Source: Clostridiales bacterium (lineage in GTDB: Bacteria; Bacillota; Clostridia; Lachnospirales; Anaerotignaceae). From it: a DNA stretch of 43,705 bases. The notes under the pieces are model-generated. The model was given only the letters and a program-made list of their open reading frames with translations. It was not told the origin of the DNA and searched no databases. Positions 7,845 through 15,799 of the stretch are shown here, piece after piece. A program made the translations under genes and the position numbers. Where the stretch lies: the NCBI GenBank assembly GCA_019423725.1, contig JAHZAW010000002.1, forward strand, positions 1 through 43,705, read 5' to 3'. Within the stretch, counting starts at the first letter, position 1; every line of letters begins with the position of its first letter.

Positions 7845-8318
7845 ATGGAGACGGAAGAAAAACAGATCGAACAGATACAAATGGAAAAATATTATAAAGA
7901 ACTGATGGGAACTATCCTTGCCGATGGAAAGGTAGGACTTGTGCCTAAACTCGGCCCCAAATTTGTGGCTTGTGACTATAAGGAATCATCCCTTACCCTG
8001 GAATTTAAGGTAAATGACTGGCTCATCAATCCCGAAAAAATACTTTTTGGAGGAGCCATGGTGTCAATGCTCGACAATACCTACGGATTTTTATGCCACT
8101 ATTTCGCCAAGGATAAATTCATATCGACCATAAGCCTTAATACCACATTTCTTAAGCCCGGAAAACTGGACGATATAATCCATGTTAAGGCAAAGGCTGC
8201 TTCCCACGGAAGGACTATCGTAAATATGACCGGTGAAGTGTTTGACGTTACCCAGGATAAGATGATCGCCACATCACAGACGTCATTTATGATACTTGAT
8301 AAAAAGGTGCAGTTATGA
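7845..8318 (+). CDS. PaaI-like hotdog-fold thioesterase
   Basis: A hotdog-fold acyl-CoA thioesterase of the PaaI/YbgC-like group, 157 residues. The signature normally written HGG is FGG here (68-70) in ILFGGAMVSMLDNTYG, and the D77-N78 pair lies in the central helix. The family hydrolyses acyl- or aryl-CoA in the cytoplasm; the substrate cannot be told from the sequence. An AAGGAG lies 13-14 bases before the ATG, and an in-frame stop immediately precedes it. Its last bases overlap the next start (ATGA), so translation is coupled to the acetyltransferase. Confidence 0.8.
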   Translation: METEEKQIEQIQMEKYYKELMGTILADGKVGLVPKLGPKFVACDYKESSLTLEFKVNDWLINPEKILFGGAMVSMLDNTYGFLCHYFAKDKFISTISLNTTFLKPGKLDDIIHVKAKAASHGRTIVNMTGEVFDVTQDKMIATSQTSFMILDKKVQL

Positions 8319-8884
8319 TTTTAAAAAAAGCTGATGAAATAAATATCGACGCAGTCAAAAAACTCTATGATGAAGCATTCCCCGCAAACGAAAGAAAACC
8401 CTTTGAAGTCATAGAAAAAAACAGAGACAGAGGGATCACGGAGATACTGTCCATAGAGAACGATAAGAACAATAAGAACGATAAGGATAATACTGACGAT
8501 ATATTCAGAGGACTTGTAATAACCATTATGAAAGGCGACCTTGTACTGGTGGACTACTTCGCCGTTGACCCAAACTTAAGAGGACAGGGCACAGGCGCCA
8601 CAGCACTTGAGCTCATAAGACAGAGATATGCTTCAAAACGTGTGTTTCTGGAAATAGAACTCCCGGGAGAACAGTATGACAATAACGATCAGAGAATAAG
8701 AAGAAAGGCATTTTATCTCAGAAACGGCCTTAAGCCATCCGGCATACACACAAGGGTATATGAAACGGATATGGAACTGCTTATTTTCGACAAACCTATA
8801 AGTTTTGAGGAATACTGCGGACTATTCAAAATGGCCATGGGAGAGAGGATAAAAATTACAGGTGAGCCGGTATTATTGGATTAA
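8315..8884 (+). CDS. GNAT family N-acetyltransferase
   Basis: A Gcn5-related acetyltransferase of 189 residues; the acyl acceptor is unknown. The acetyl-CoA pyrophosphate loop is RGQGTG (89-94), preceded by the VDYFAVDP strand typical of motif A. An Asn/Asp/Lys-rich linker (48-60) precedes the beta strand and may be a recent low-complexity insertion. The start overlaps the preceding stop by four bases, so the gene belongs to the hydrolase-thioesterase-acetyltransferase operon. Confidence 0.85.
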   Translation: MILKKADEINIDAVKKLYDEAFPANERKPFEVIEKNRDRGITEILSIENDKNNKNDKDNTDDIFRGLVITIMKGDLVLVDYFAVDPNLRGQGTGATALELIRQRYASKRVFLEIELPGEQYDNNDQRIRRKAFYLRNGLKPSGIHTRVYETDMELLIFDKPISFEEYCGLFKMAMGERIKITGEPVLLD

Positions 8885-8895
8885 AAAGGTTATGG

Positions 8896-8935
8896 GGTGG
8901 ACTTTGGTCCGCCTTTAGTTATATGAGAAAGTCCA
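8896..8935 (+). promoter_or_regulatory. Two mutually exclusive hairpins before the XRE gene
   Basis: GGTGGAC (8896-8902) can pair with GTCCGCC (8907-8913). The overlapping TGGACTTT (8898-8905) can instead pair perfectly with AAAGTCCA (8928-8935). Only one can form at a time, which is the geometry of an attenuator in the gap between the acetyltransferase and the regulator gene. Confidence 0.35.
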
Positions 8936-8960
8936 TTGATTTTAAGGGAGGAAGGCATAT

Positions 8961-9263
8961 ATGGACATGAGATCCATAGGAGAAAATATCAAAAAATACC
9001 GCCTGGAGAAAAACCTCAGACAGGAGGACCTGGCGGAAAAAACCGGGCTTAGTGTGAACTATATCGGAGCCCTGGAAAGAGGGGAAAAGCTCCCATCCCT
9101 TGAGACTTTTATCGACATAGCCAACTCCCTGGGTGTTTCATCGGATATGCTTTTATGCGATGTGGTGGATGCAGCATACAAAATAAAGGATTCTCTGCTG
9201 GCTGAAAAGCTTGAGGGAATAGGCAGGGAAGACCGGGAAAAATATATGATGTCATCGATGTGA
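8961..9263 (+). CDS. XRE-family helix-turn-helix regulator
   Basis: A 100-residue cytoplasmic DNA-binding protein with one Cro/C1-type helix-turn-helix (about 6-60). Recognisable parts are the LRQEDLAEKTGLS turn, YIGALERGEKLPS and the helical IANSLGV. No effector domain is attached. It is typical of small regulators that control adjacent genes or themselves. GGGAGG lies nine bases before the ATG. It is the last of the five head-on genes, 76 bp after the acetyltransferase, with a possible attenuator between, and a strong terminator follows. Confidence 0.9.
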   Translation: MDMRSIGENIKKYRLEKNLRQEDLAEKTGLSVNYIGALERGEKLPSLETFIDIANSLGVSSDMLLCDVVDAAYKIKDSLLAEKLEGIGREDREKYMMSSM

Positions 9264-9295
9264 TGATAGGACATTCAAAGAAGGAAAGATGATAG

Positions 9296-9323
9296 ATCAG
9301 GACCAGAGGGGTCCTGATTTTTT
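9296..9323 (+). terminator. Intrinsic terminator after the XRE gene
   Basis: ATCAGGACC (9296-9304) pairs with GGTCCTGAT (9310-9318) with a five-base loop and is followed by a T-rich run. Confidence 0.85.
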
Positions 9324-9370
9324 ATTTGTTAGTTTGATGATGTTATTTAAGGCTGGGGCTTGTGATTTAG

Positions 9371-9882
9371 GGTAATCTTATCTCTATTTTATTGCACATA
9401 CAAGAGAGAAAATTCTGTGAAAAACAAGCGATGGGAGCGGAGCTAAACAGCGCGCCGGGTTCCAACAGAGTAGTAATCAAATTTTCTTATGGTGAATGTC
9501 GAAAAAACTCGGCTTCCGATTGACGGTAATATATTTCCAAATTAATTGCACACCCGGGGGAAGAAAACGCTTAAATTGCGAAGACCGCCTTTCTTCCCCC
9601 GGAACCCCCTTCTTTTCCGGTCACGCTATAGTTAGTCCGATGCGGCTGTTCAATGTTATGGCTTCAATTAATGGATATACATTTTTTCTATTTAAGTAAT
9701 TACGACTTTGTATTACCATAAAGTGAAGCAGCCACCTTTTGACCGTGACATCAAAGTAACTCTTGCGTGTCCGAATGGGTTGGGGGCCCAGGGGGAAGGG
9801 CCAACGGGCTTCGCAACTCCGAGTGGGCCCTTCCCCCGGTGTGCAATAAAATAGAGATAAGTATTACCGTAAATAGGAAGCC
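9371..9882. repeat. Modular palindromic repeat, copy A
   Basis: Fills most of the 716-bp gap between the XRE and noc genes. A ~53-bp end segment beginning GGCTTCC and ending GGGGGAAG occurs at 9511-9563 and, inverted, at 9830-9882. Between them is a ~265-bp module containing a long GGGGAAGGGCC/GGCCCTTCCCC hairpin. To the left is a second module (about 9400-9510) and a further partial end segment (9371-9399) which repeats the sequence of 9841-9868 in inverted orientation. Related copies occur at 28.6-29.2 and 32.0-32.7 kb. No transposase is present and the short reading frames inside are not credible genes. Confidence 0.8.
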
Positions 9883-9937
9883 AAAACTTCAAATTAATAA
9901 CTTCTCCTATCACTAATAACTTCTCCCTCTTATGCAC

Positions 9938-9967
9938 AAAAAAGGCCGCCGGGCACCCCCGGCAGCC
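9938..9967 (-). terminator. Intrinsic terminator after noc
   Basis: On the minus strand GGCTGCCGGG pairs with CCCGGCGGCC (one T-G wobble) around a GGTG loop, followed by six T. It starts about a dozen bases after the noc stop. Confidence 0.9.
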
Positions 9968-9979
9968 TCTTTTTTCTTT

Positions 9980-10801
9980 TTACTTTTCCACACCATCAGG
10001 GTACTTCACCCTGATATTTATATCAATGCTTTCTCCCGTGTCAGTAATATCATAATATGCCATAATCCCGGCATTTCTCACGGTCTCCACTGTCTGTTTT
10101 ATGGAGTTTGTAAAAAGCTTCATATCACTGAGTACCGTCTTTACCTTCTGTCCCTGGTTTGAAAAACGCATGCTGAAAAGTATTTTATCAACATGATCCT
10201 CAGCTTTTTTAACAGTCATGTCCTGCTCCACGATGTCACTTATGGCCTTGACCCTTAAGTCCTTATCCGGTATTTTAAGCACGGCCTTGACATAGCTTTC
10301 ATCCAGGCTGTTCTCACTTATTATTTTTAACGCCTCTTCCGGCAGTTCGAGTATTTTCAGCCTATTGGTTATAAGACATTTGCTTACTCCCGTGCTGGCC
10401 GATATCTCATCCACTCCCATGCCGAAATCATCCATCAGCGACTTATATCCTTCCGCTTCCTCTATGTAGCTTAAGTTTTTCCTCTGAAGATTCTCTATAA
10501 ACGAAAGTATGGAGCTTTCTTCCTCGTCGGCATCCACGAATACCGCCGGTATGGTCTTTAATCCCGCCGCACGGCTGGCCCTGAGCCTTCTTTCTCCCGC
10601 CACCAGCTCATAGCTTTTGCCATTTACTATCCTTACGGTTATGGGCTGTATGACACCAAACTTTTTTATGGACTCCGTCAGCTTATTCAAAGAATAAAAA
10701 TCAAAGTATTTTCTCTGCTGGTAGGGGTTCGGTCGTATTTCATCTATTGGCAGTTCAACTATATTAAGGTTATCCTGGGGTATCTCTTTTACAGTTATCA
10801 A
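9980..10801 (-). CDS. noc: ParB/Noc family DNA-binding protein
   Basis: A second ParB-superfamily protein. Its position directly after rsmG is that of Noc, the CTP-dependent nucleoid-occlusion factor. Seen: GERRLRA (69-75) and ENLQRKN (103-109) of the CTP pocket, and a helix-turn-helix (about 130-150). The start is TTG: AAAGGAGG lies eight bases before it and no ATG is nearby. With this start the protein lacks the amphipathic N-terminal membrane-targeting helix of Bacillus Noc, so nucleoid occlusion is not certain. 123 bp separate it from rsmG, and a strong terminator follows. Confidence 0.8.
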   Translation of the reverse strand: MITVKEIPQDNLNIVELPIDEIRPNPYQQRKYFDFYSLNKLTESIKKFGVIQPITVRIVNGKSYELVAGERRLRASRAAGLKTIPAVFVDADEEESSILSFIENLQRKNLSYIEEAEGYKSLMDDFGMGVDEISASTGVSKCLITNRLKILELPEEALKIISENSLDESYVKAVLKIPDKDLRVKAISDIVEQDMTVKKAEDHVDKILFSMRFSNQGQKVKTVLSDMKLFTNSIKQTVETVRNAGIMAYYDITDTGESIDINIRVKYPDGVEK

Positions 10802-10924
10802 TACAAAAACCTCCTTTGTAATACAGTTATTTCTAATATTTTACAATAGAAATTATAACATATATTTCCAAAAGAGGTCTTATATATACATGTTAAATTA
10901 TCCCATATTTCTACAGATCATCTG

Positions 10925-11644
10925 TTACATAATGGGCTCTTTTTTGGCTTTTCCAGCTTTTCTGGGGTATTTTGACGGGGTGGGCTTTACCTTCTCAATG
11001 AATATGAGACTGTGTACTATGTCGGTTCCGGGGATCTCTATTTTCTTTATGTCTTTTATCTCCCCTCCAAGTACCTTTATGGCCTTTTTAGCCTCATTTA
11101 CTTCTTCCTCCACGTCAGGACCCTTCATGGATATGAACGTTCCGCCAGCTTTCACAAAGGGCAGACAATATTCGCTGAGCACCGCTAAATTAGCCACTGC
11201 CCTGGATATACAGTAATCAAAACTTTCCCTTAAACCCTTGTCAGCTCCGCCGTCCTCGGCCCTCATATGGACACAGTCCACATTTTCAAGGCCCAGTTTC
11301 TCCGACAGCTCCTTGAGAAAGTTTATCCTCTTATTCAGTGAGTCCAAAAGGGTCATTTGAGCCCCTGGACAGTATATCTTTACGGGCACCCCCGGAAATC
11401 CAGCTCCCGTGCCCACATCTATGACCCTTTTACCGCTCAGGTCCAGGTCCGAACATATGACAAGACAGTCAGCAAAATGCTTGAGCATTATCTCCCTTTC
11501 GTCGGTGATAGCCGTAAGATTCATTTTTTCGTTCCACTCAAGGAGCATGTCCTTGTAGTCCATAAACTGTTTTATCTGCTTTTCGCTCAGTTCCACATTT
11601 ATCTTTTTGCAGCTCTCATAAAGCAGTTCCTCAAGGGGTGGCAT
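10925..11644 (-). CDS. rsmG: 16S rRNA (guanine-N7) methyltransferase RsmG
   Basis: RsmG (GidB) methylates G527 of 16S rRNA with S-adenosylmethionine. The SAM-binding loop is DVGTGAGFPG, and the CISRAVANL motif and the C-terminal YPRKAG segment are typical. The ATG at 11644 gives 239 residues and has AAGGAG eight bases upstream; an in-frame TTG 30 bases earlier is not needed. It starts one base after the mnmG stop, so mnmE-mnmG-rsmG form a tightly coupled operon. Confidence 0.96.
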   Translation of the reverse strand: MPPLEELLYESCKKINVELSEKQIKQFMDYKDMLLEWNEKMNLTAITDEREIMLKHFADCLVICSDLDLSGKRVIDVGTGAGFPGVPVKIYCPGAQMTLLDSLNKRINFLKELSEKLGLENVDCVHMRAEDGGADKGLRESFDYCISRAVANLAVLSEYCLPFVKAGGTFISMKGPDVEEEVNEAKKAIKVLGGEIKDIKKIEIPGTDIVHSLIFIEKVKPTPSKYPRKAGKAKKEPIM

Positions 11645-11645
11645 A

Positions 11646-13532
11646 TCATTCGCTCCTTTTCTTATTCTGTTCAAGATAAATGAGAAGGACTGTTATATCA
11701 GCCGGCGAAACTCCCGTTATCCTGGACGCCTGTCCGATGGATACCGGCCTTATGTTCGTGAGCTTCTGCTTTGCCTCTATCCTGAGATTGTTTATCTCAT
11801 TATAGTCGATGTCCTCAGGCAGCAGCTTATTTTCCATCTTCTTGAACTGGCTCACCTGGTTCATCTGCTGTTTGATATATCCTTCGTACTTTATCTTGAT
11901 ATTGACCTCTTCCTCAACATCATAGGGAAGCTCAGGCCTTTCAGTATCTATATCAGCCAGCTTGAAATAGTCCAGCTCGGGCCTCTTTATAAGATCGGAA
12001 AGTTTTACTCCCGATTTCAGCCTTGTGCTGCCGTATTTGTCCAAAAGCTCCTGCACCTCTTCCTTAGGTGTTATGCTCTGGGCACATACCCTCTCTATTT
12101 CAGCTTCTATCATTTCTTTCTTCTTTAAAAATTTCTGATACCTTTCCTCGGATATGAGCCCTATCTCATAGCCCTTTTTAGTAAGTCTCTCATCGGCGTT
12201 ATCCTGTCTCAAAAGCAGTCTGTATTCAGCCCTGGATGTCATCATCCTATAGGGCTCCTTGCTTCCTCTGGTTACAAGATCGTCTATGAGCACTCCCGTA
12301 TATGCCTCCGAACGGTCCAGTATAAGGGGCTCCTTTCCCTGTATGAACCTGGCGGCGTTTATGCCTCCTATAAGTCCCTGGGCTGCCGCTTCCTCATATC
12401 CCGAACTTCCATTGAACTGTCCAGCGCTGAAAAGTCCACGGATATTTTTAAACTCCAGGCTCAGTTTCAGCTGGGTGGCATCTATACAGTCATACTCTAT
12501 GGCATAGGCATTCCTCATTATACGGCAGTTTTCCATTCCAGGCAGTGTACGGTACATCTGCACCTGCACTTCCTCCGGAAGGGATGTGGACATACCCTGT
12601 ATATACATCTCGCTGGTATTCTCTCCCTCAGGCTCAATGAATATCTGATGTCTTTCCTTATCGGCAAAACGTACTATCTTATCCTCTATGGAAGGGCAGT
12701 ATCTGGGGCCCGTACCATGGATAAGTCCGCCATACATGGCCGAACGGTTCAAATTGTCCCTGATGAGCTTATGGGTGTTCTCATTGGTATAGGTGAGATA
12801 ACAGGGCACCTGCTCCCTCCTTATGTCATCGGGCGTATTCTCAAAGGAGAAGGGAACTATATTCTCATCCCCATACTGGGGCGTCATCTTTGAAAAATCT
12901 ATTGTATTGCCGTCTATCCTGGCGGGCGTTCCCGTCTTGAACCTATAGAGGGTTATGCCAAGATCCAGCAGGGACTGGCTCAGGGAATTGGCAGGCATGA
13001 GCCCGTTTGGTCCGCTGTATACTATGGTCTCACCATAAAGGCATCTGGCCTTCATATATGTTCCCATACAGAGCACCACCGCTTTGGCGGGATATATGGC
13101 GTCGGATGTGGTCTTTACTCCCGTTACATGGCCGTCCTCCACCAGTATCTGGCTAACCTCTCCCTGTCTTATATACAGGTTTTCAGTCTTTTCCAGTGTC
13201 CTTTTCATCTCCCTCTGGTATCTTCCCTTATCGGCCTGGGCCCTGAGGGAATATACAGCCGGGCCCTTTCCCGTATTGAGCATCTTTGTCTGTATATAGG
13301 TCTTATCTATGTTTTTTCCCATCTCTCCGCCAAGGGCGTCTATCTCCCTTACCAGATGTCCCTTGGAACTGCCGCCTATACTGGGGTTGCAGGGCATCAT
13401 GGCTATGCTGTCCAGACTTATGGCAAATATTATCGTCTTTAATCCCATCCTTGCCGCAGCCAGAGCAGCCTCGCATCCCGCATGGCCTCCTCCAACTACG
13501 ATCACATCTGATTCTTCAGCTGTATAGGACAT
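11646..13532 (-). CDS. mnmG: tRNA uridine-5-carboxymethylaminomethyl(34) modification enzyme MnmG
   Basis: The FAD-dependent partner of MnmE in wobble-uridine (U34) modification of tRNAs. The FAD-binding GGGHAGCEAA loop is at the N-terminus, MnmG signatures such as NPSIGGSSKGHL and GLFSAGQFNGSSGYEEAA are intact, and the C-terminal helical MnmE-binding domain is present. The ATG at 13532 (628 residues) has AAGGAG nine bases upstream, overlapping the mnmE stop (TAAGGAG). A TTG 24 bases earlier would overlap mnmE and is less likely. Confidence 0.97.
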   Translation of the reverse strand: MSYTAEESDVIVVGGGHAGCEAALAAARMGLKTIIFAISLDSIAMMPCNPSIGGSSKGHLVREIDALGGEMGKNIDKTYIQTKMLNTGKGPAVYSLRAQADKGRYQREMKRTLEKTENLYIRQGEVSQILVEDGHVTGVKTTSDAIYPAKAVVLCMGTYMKARCLYGETIVYSGPNGLMPANSLSQSLLDLGITLYRFKTGTPARIDGNTIDFSKMTPQYGDENIVPFSFENTPDDIRREQVPCYLTYTNENTHKLIRDNLNRSAMYGGLIHGTGPRYCPSIEDKIVRFADKERHQIFIEPEGENTSEMYIQGMSTSLPEEVQVQMYRTLPGMENCRIMRNAYAIEYDCIDATQLKLSLEFKNIRGLFSAGQFNGSSGYEEAAAQGLIGGINAARFIQGKEPLILDRSEAYTGVLIDDLVTRGSKEPYRMMTSRAEYRLLLRQDNADERLTKKGYEIGLISEERYQKFLKKKEMIEAEIERVCAQSITPKEEVQELLDKYGSTRLKSGVKLSDLIKRPELDYFKLADIDTERPELPYDVEEEVNIKIKYEGYIKQQMNQVSQFKKMENKLLPEDIDYNEINNLRIEAKQKLTNIRPVSIGQASRITGVSPADITVLLIYLEQNKKRSE

Positions 13533-13545
13533 ATTTTCACTCTCC

Positions 13546-14940
13546 TTATTTTCCAAGACAGAACCTGGTGAATATCCTGTCTATTATCTCATCATCTACA
13601 CTGTCTCCCGTTATCTCTCCCAGTGCGGTGAGGGCGTCCTGAAGATCCATGGATATGAAATCCTCCGGCATGCCGCTCTCTATGGTATTGAGCGCCCTGG
13701 AAAGGGCTTCGTCAGCCTTTGTGAGCATGTTCTTATGTCTGGCATTGCTTATGAGCACAGACTCCTTGACCTCTATATCCCCGCCCAGGAACATTTCCTT
13801 GAATCTCTCCGTCAGAAGGTCTATTCCCTTTTCCTCCTTAACGGAAACATATATTATATTTTCCTTATCCGTATATTTACAGAGTGTATCAGGATCTATC
13901 CTATTGTCAATATCAGTTTTATTAACTATTATTATGGCTTTCCTGCCCTTTATGAAATCCAGTATCTCCATGTCCTCATCGGTGAGGCTCTCTGAAGCGT
14001 CCAGCATCATGAATATTATATCGGCGTTTTCAGCGCATTTTCTCGACTTCTCCACGCCTATCCTCTCAACGGTGTCTCCCGTCTCCCTGATTCCCGCCGT
14101 ATCGACTATTTTTACGGGTATGCCGCCCAGGTTCATATATTCTTCCACCGTATCCCTGGTGGTCCCCGGTATGTCCGTTACTATAGCCCTTTCCTCCATA
14201 AGAAGGAGGTTCAACAGTGAGCTTTTGCCAACATTGGGTTTTCCAAGTATTACGGCTTCTACGCCTTCCCTTATGACCCTGCCCATATCGGCACTGTCCA
14301 GAAGTTTCTTTATCTCCTTTTTAAGGGCCGTGGTCCTTTTATGCATCTCAGAATAGGTCTCTTCCTCTATGTCGTGTTCCGGATAGTCGATGGCAGCCTC
14401 GATGGCAGCTATCATATCCAGTATCTCCTCCCTGAGGGCGTGTACCTTCTCCTTTACACTGCCTCCCAGCTGGTCCAGGGCAGTCCTTCTGGAAAGCTCA
14501 GTCTTGGACTCGATTATATCCATTACCGCCTCAGCCTGGGACAGGTCTATCCTGCCATTTAAAAAGGCCCTTTTCGTAAACTCTCCCGGCTCAGCCAGTC
14601 GGGCTCCATTATTGAGCGCCAGCTCCAATACCCTGTTTGTCACGAGCATACCGCCATGGCAGTTTATCTCCACGATGTTTTCCTTTGTGTATGTCCTGGG
14701 ACTGAGCATAACGCTCACCAGCACCTCATCTATTGTCTCTCCTGTTTTCGGGTCCAGTACATGGCCATAGGTGATGGTATGGCTCTTTTTCTCCGAAAGT
14801 CTTTTACCATCGGCAGACTTGAATATCTTATCCGCTATCTCTATGGAGTCACTGCCGCTTATCCTTACTATCCCTATGCCTCCGCTGCCTATGGGTGTAG
14901 ATATGGCAGCTATGGCATCATCCAGATTTATATTTTTCAT
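13546..14940 (-). CDS. mnmE: tRNA modification GTPase MnmE
   Basis: A GTPase that works with MnmG in forming cmnm5U34. Seen: the N-terminal tetrahydrofolate-binding domain, the G domain with GKPNVGKS (233-240), DIPGTTRD (256-263), DTAG (280-283) and NKTD, and the C-terminal helical domain ending FCLGK, matching the family C-x-G-K terminus with its conserved cysteine. Length 464 is normal. It is separated from jag by a terminator and a repeat-containing leader, so it probably starts its own operon with mnmG and rsmG. Confidence 0.97.
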   Translation of the reverse strand: MKNINLDDAIAAISTPIGSGGIGIVRISGSDSIEIADKIFKSADGKRLSEKKSHTITYGHVLDPKTGETIDEVLVSVMLSPRTYTKENIVEINCHGGMLVTNRVLELALNNGARLAEPGEFTKRAFLNGRIDLSQAEAVMDIIESKTELSRRTALDQLGGSVKEKVHALREEILDMIAAIEAAIDYPEHDIEEETYSEMHKRTTALKKEIKKLLDSADMGRVIREGVEAVILGKPNVGKSSLLNLLLMEERAIVTDIPGTTRDTVEEYMNLGGIPVKIVDTAGIRETGDTVERIGVEKSRKCAENADIIFMMLDASESLTDEDMEILDFIKGRKAIIIVNKTDIDNRIDPDTLCKYTDKENIIYVSVKEEKGIDLLTERFKEMFLGGDIEVKESVLISNARHKNMLTKADEALSRALNTIESGMPEDFISMDLQDALTALGEITGDSVDDEIIDRIFTRFCLGK

Positions 14941-14988
14941 AGGTCTTTTCCGTCCTTTATATATGCTGCGTTCAAGCCGCTTTGCTTC

Positions 14989-15059
14989 GTTATATGTTTC
15001 CTTATATGTTTCCTTATAAGTTTCTTATATATTTCCTTATATACTTCCCTATATGATTC
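14989..15059. repeat. Tandem 12-bp repeat array in the mnmE leader
   Basis: Six head-to-tail units of 12 bp (one of 11), on the minus strand close to GAAACATATAAG: 14989-15000, 15001-15012, 15013-15024, 15025-15035, 15036-15047, 15048-15059. Unit junctions create AAGGAAA, which resembles a ribosome binding site. The array lies 49 bp upstream of the mnmE start; no promoter was clear in this 229-bp gap. Confidence 0.75.
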
Positions 15060-15126
15060 TTTTACTGCTGTGTTTATGCCGGAAAGCCTGCGCTCCCCGG
15101 CTTTATGCATATTTATATACTATCAT

Positions 15127-15158
15127 AAAAAACCCGATAGTTATAGTTTTCTATCGGG
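15127..15158 (-). terminator. Intrinsic terminator after jag
   Basis: On the minus strand CCCGATAG pairs with CTATCGGG (15151-15158 with 15133-15140) and is followed by six T. It ends the rpmH-rnpA-yidD-yidC-jag group. Confidence 0.9.
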
Positions 15159-15169
15159 CATTTTACTTA

Positions 15170-15799
15170 TTATTTGTTTTTCTCCTTGAGAGCGATCACA
15201 ACGTTCCTGTAAGGCTCGTCTCCCTCAGAATATGTTGTAACATATCTGTCGTTCTGAAGGGCTGAATGGATTATCCTTCTCTCATAGGGGTTCATGGGCT
15301 CAAGCACTACGTTCTTTCCTGTGTGCTTTACCTTCTTTGCGAGATTGAAGGCCAGGGACTCGAGTGTCTCCTTTCTTCTCTCTCTGTAGTTCTCTGTATC
15401 AAGGGTAACGCTTATATAAGGCGCTGTTCCCTTGTTTACCACAAGATTTACAAGATACTGTATGGCATCGAGGGTCTGTCCTCTCTTGCCGATTATTATT
15501 CCCATATCGTCGCCGCTGATCTTGATCTCCAGCTGCTTTTCCTTAAGGGTAGTATCTATATTTACTATAAGTCCCATGGATATGAACATTTCCTTTAAAA
15601 ATGTCTTTGCTATCCTTTCGGGATCAAATTTCTTCTTTACCTTAACAACTGCTTCCTTGGCGCCGAACATTCCTAAAAATCCCCTTGAGCCTTCTTCGAT
15701 GACTTCGATCTCGGCTTCGTCCTTTGTGATGTTCAGCTCCCTGAGAGCTTCCTCGACAGCTTCATCGACTGTCTTACCTGTTTTTTGGATTGCGTCCAC
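15170..15799 (-). CDS. jag: RNA-binding protein Jag (KhpB)
   Basis: A cytoplasmic RNA-binding protein encoded beside yidC in most Bacillota; KhpB homologues influence cell elongation and division. Order: Jag_N domain (EEGSRGFLGMFG segment), KH domain with GIIIGKRGQTLDAIQ, then an R3H domain ending MNPYERRIIHSAL. The long open frame reaches a TTG at 15841, but the GTG at 15799 has GGGAG nine bases upstream and gives the usual length (209 residues) and N-terminus. It then overlaps the 3' end of yidC by 26 bases. Confidence 0.9.
   Translation of the reverse strand: MDAIQKTGKTVDEAVEEALRELNITKDEAEIEVIEEGSRGFLGMFGAKEAVVKVKKKFDPERIAKTFLKEMFISMGLIVNIDTTLKEKQLEIKISGDDMGIIIGKRGQTLDAIQYLVNLVVNKGTAPYISVTLDTENYRERRKETLESLAFNLAKKVKHTGKNVVLEPMNPYERRIIHSALQNDRYVTTYSEGDEPYRNVVIALKEKNK

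Noticed and set aside
14989..15059. CRISPR array
   Set aside because: The tandem units are 12 bp and directly adjoining, without spacers, and no cas genes are present.
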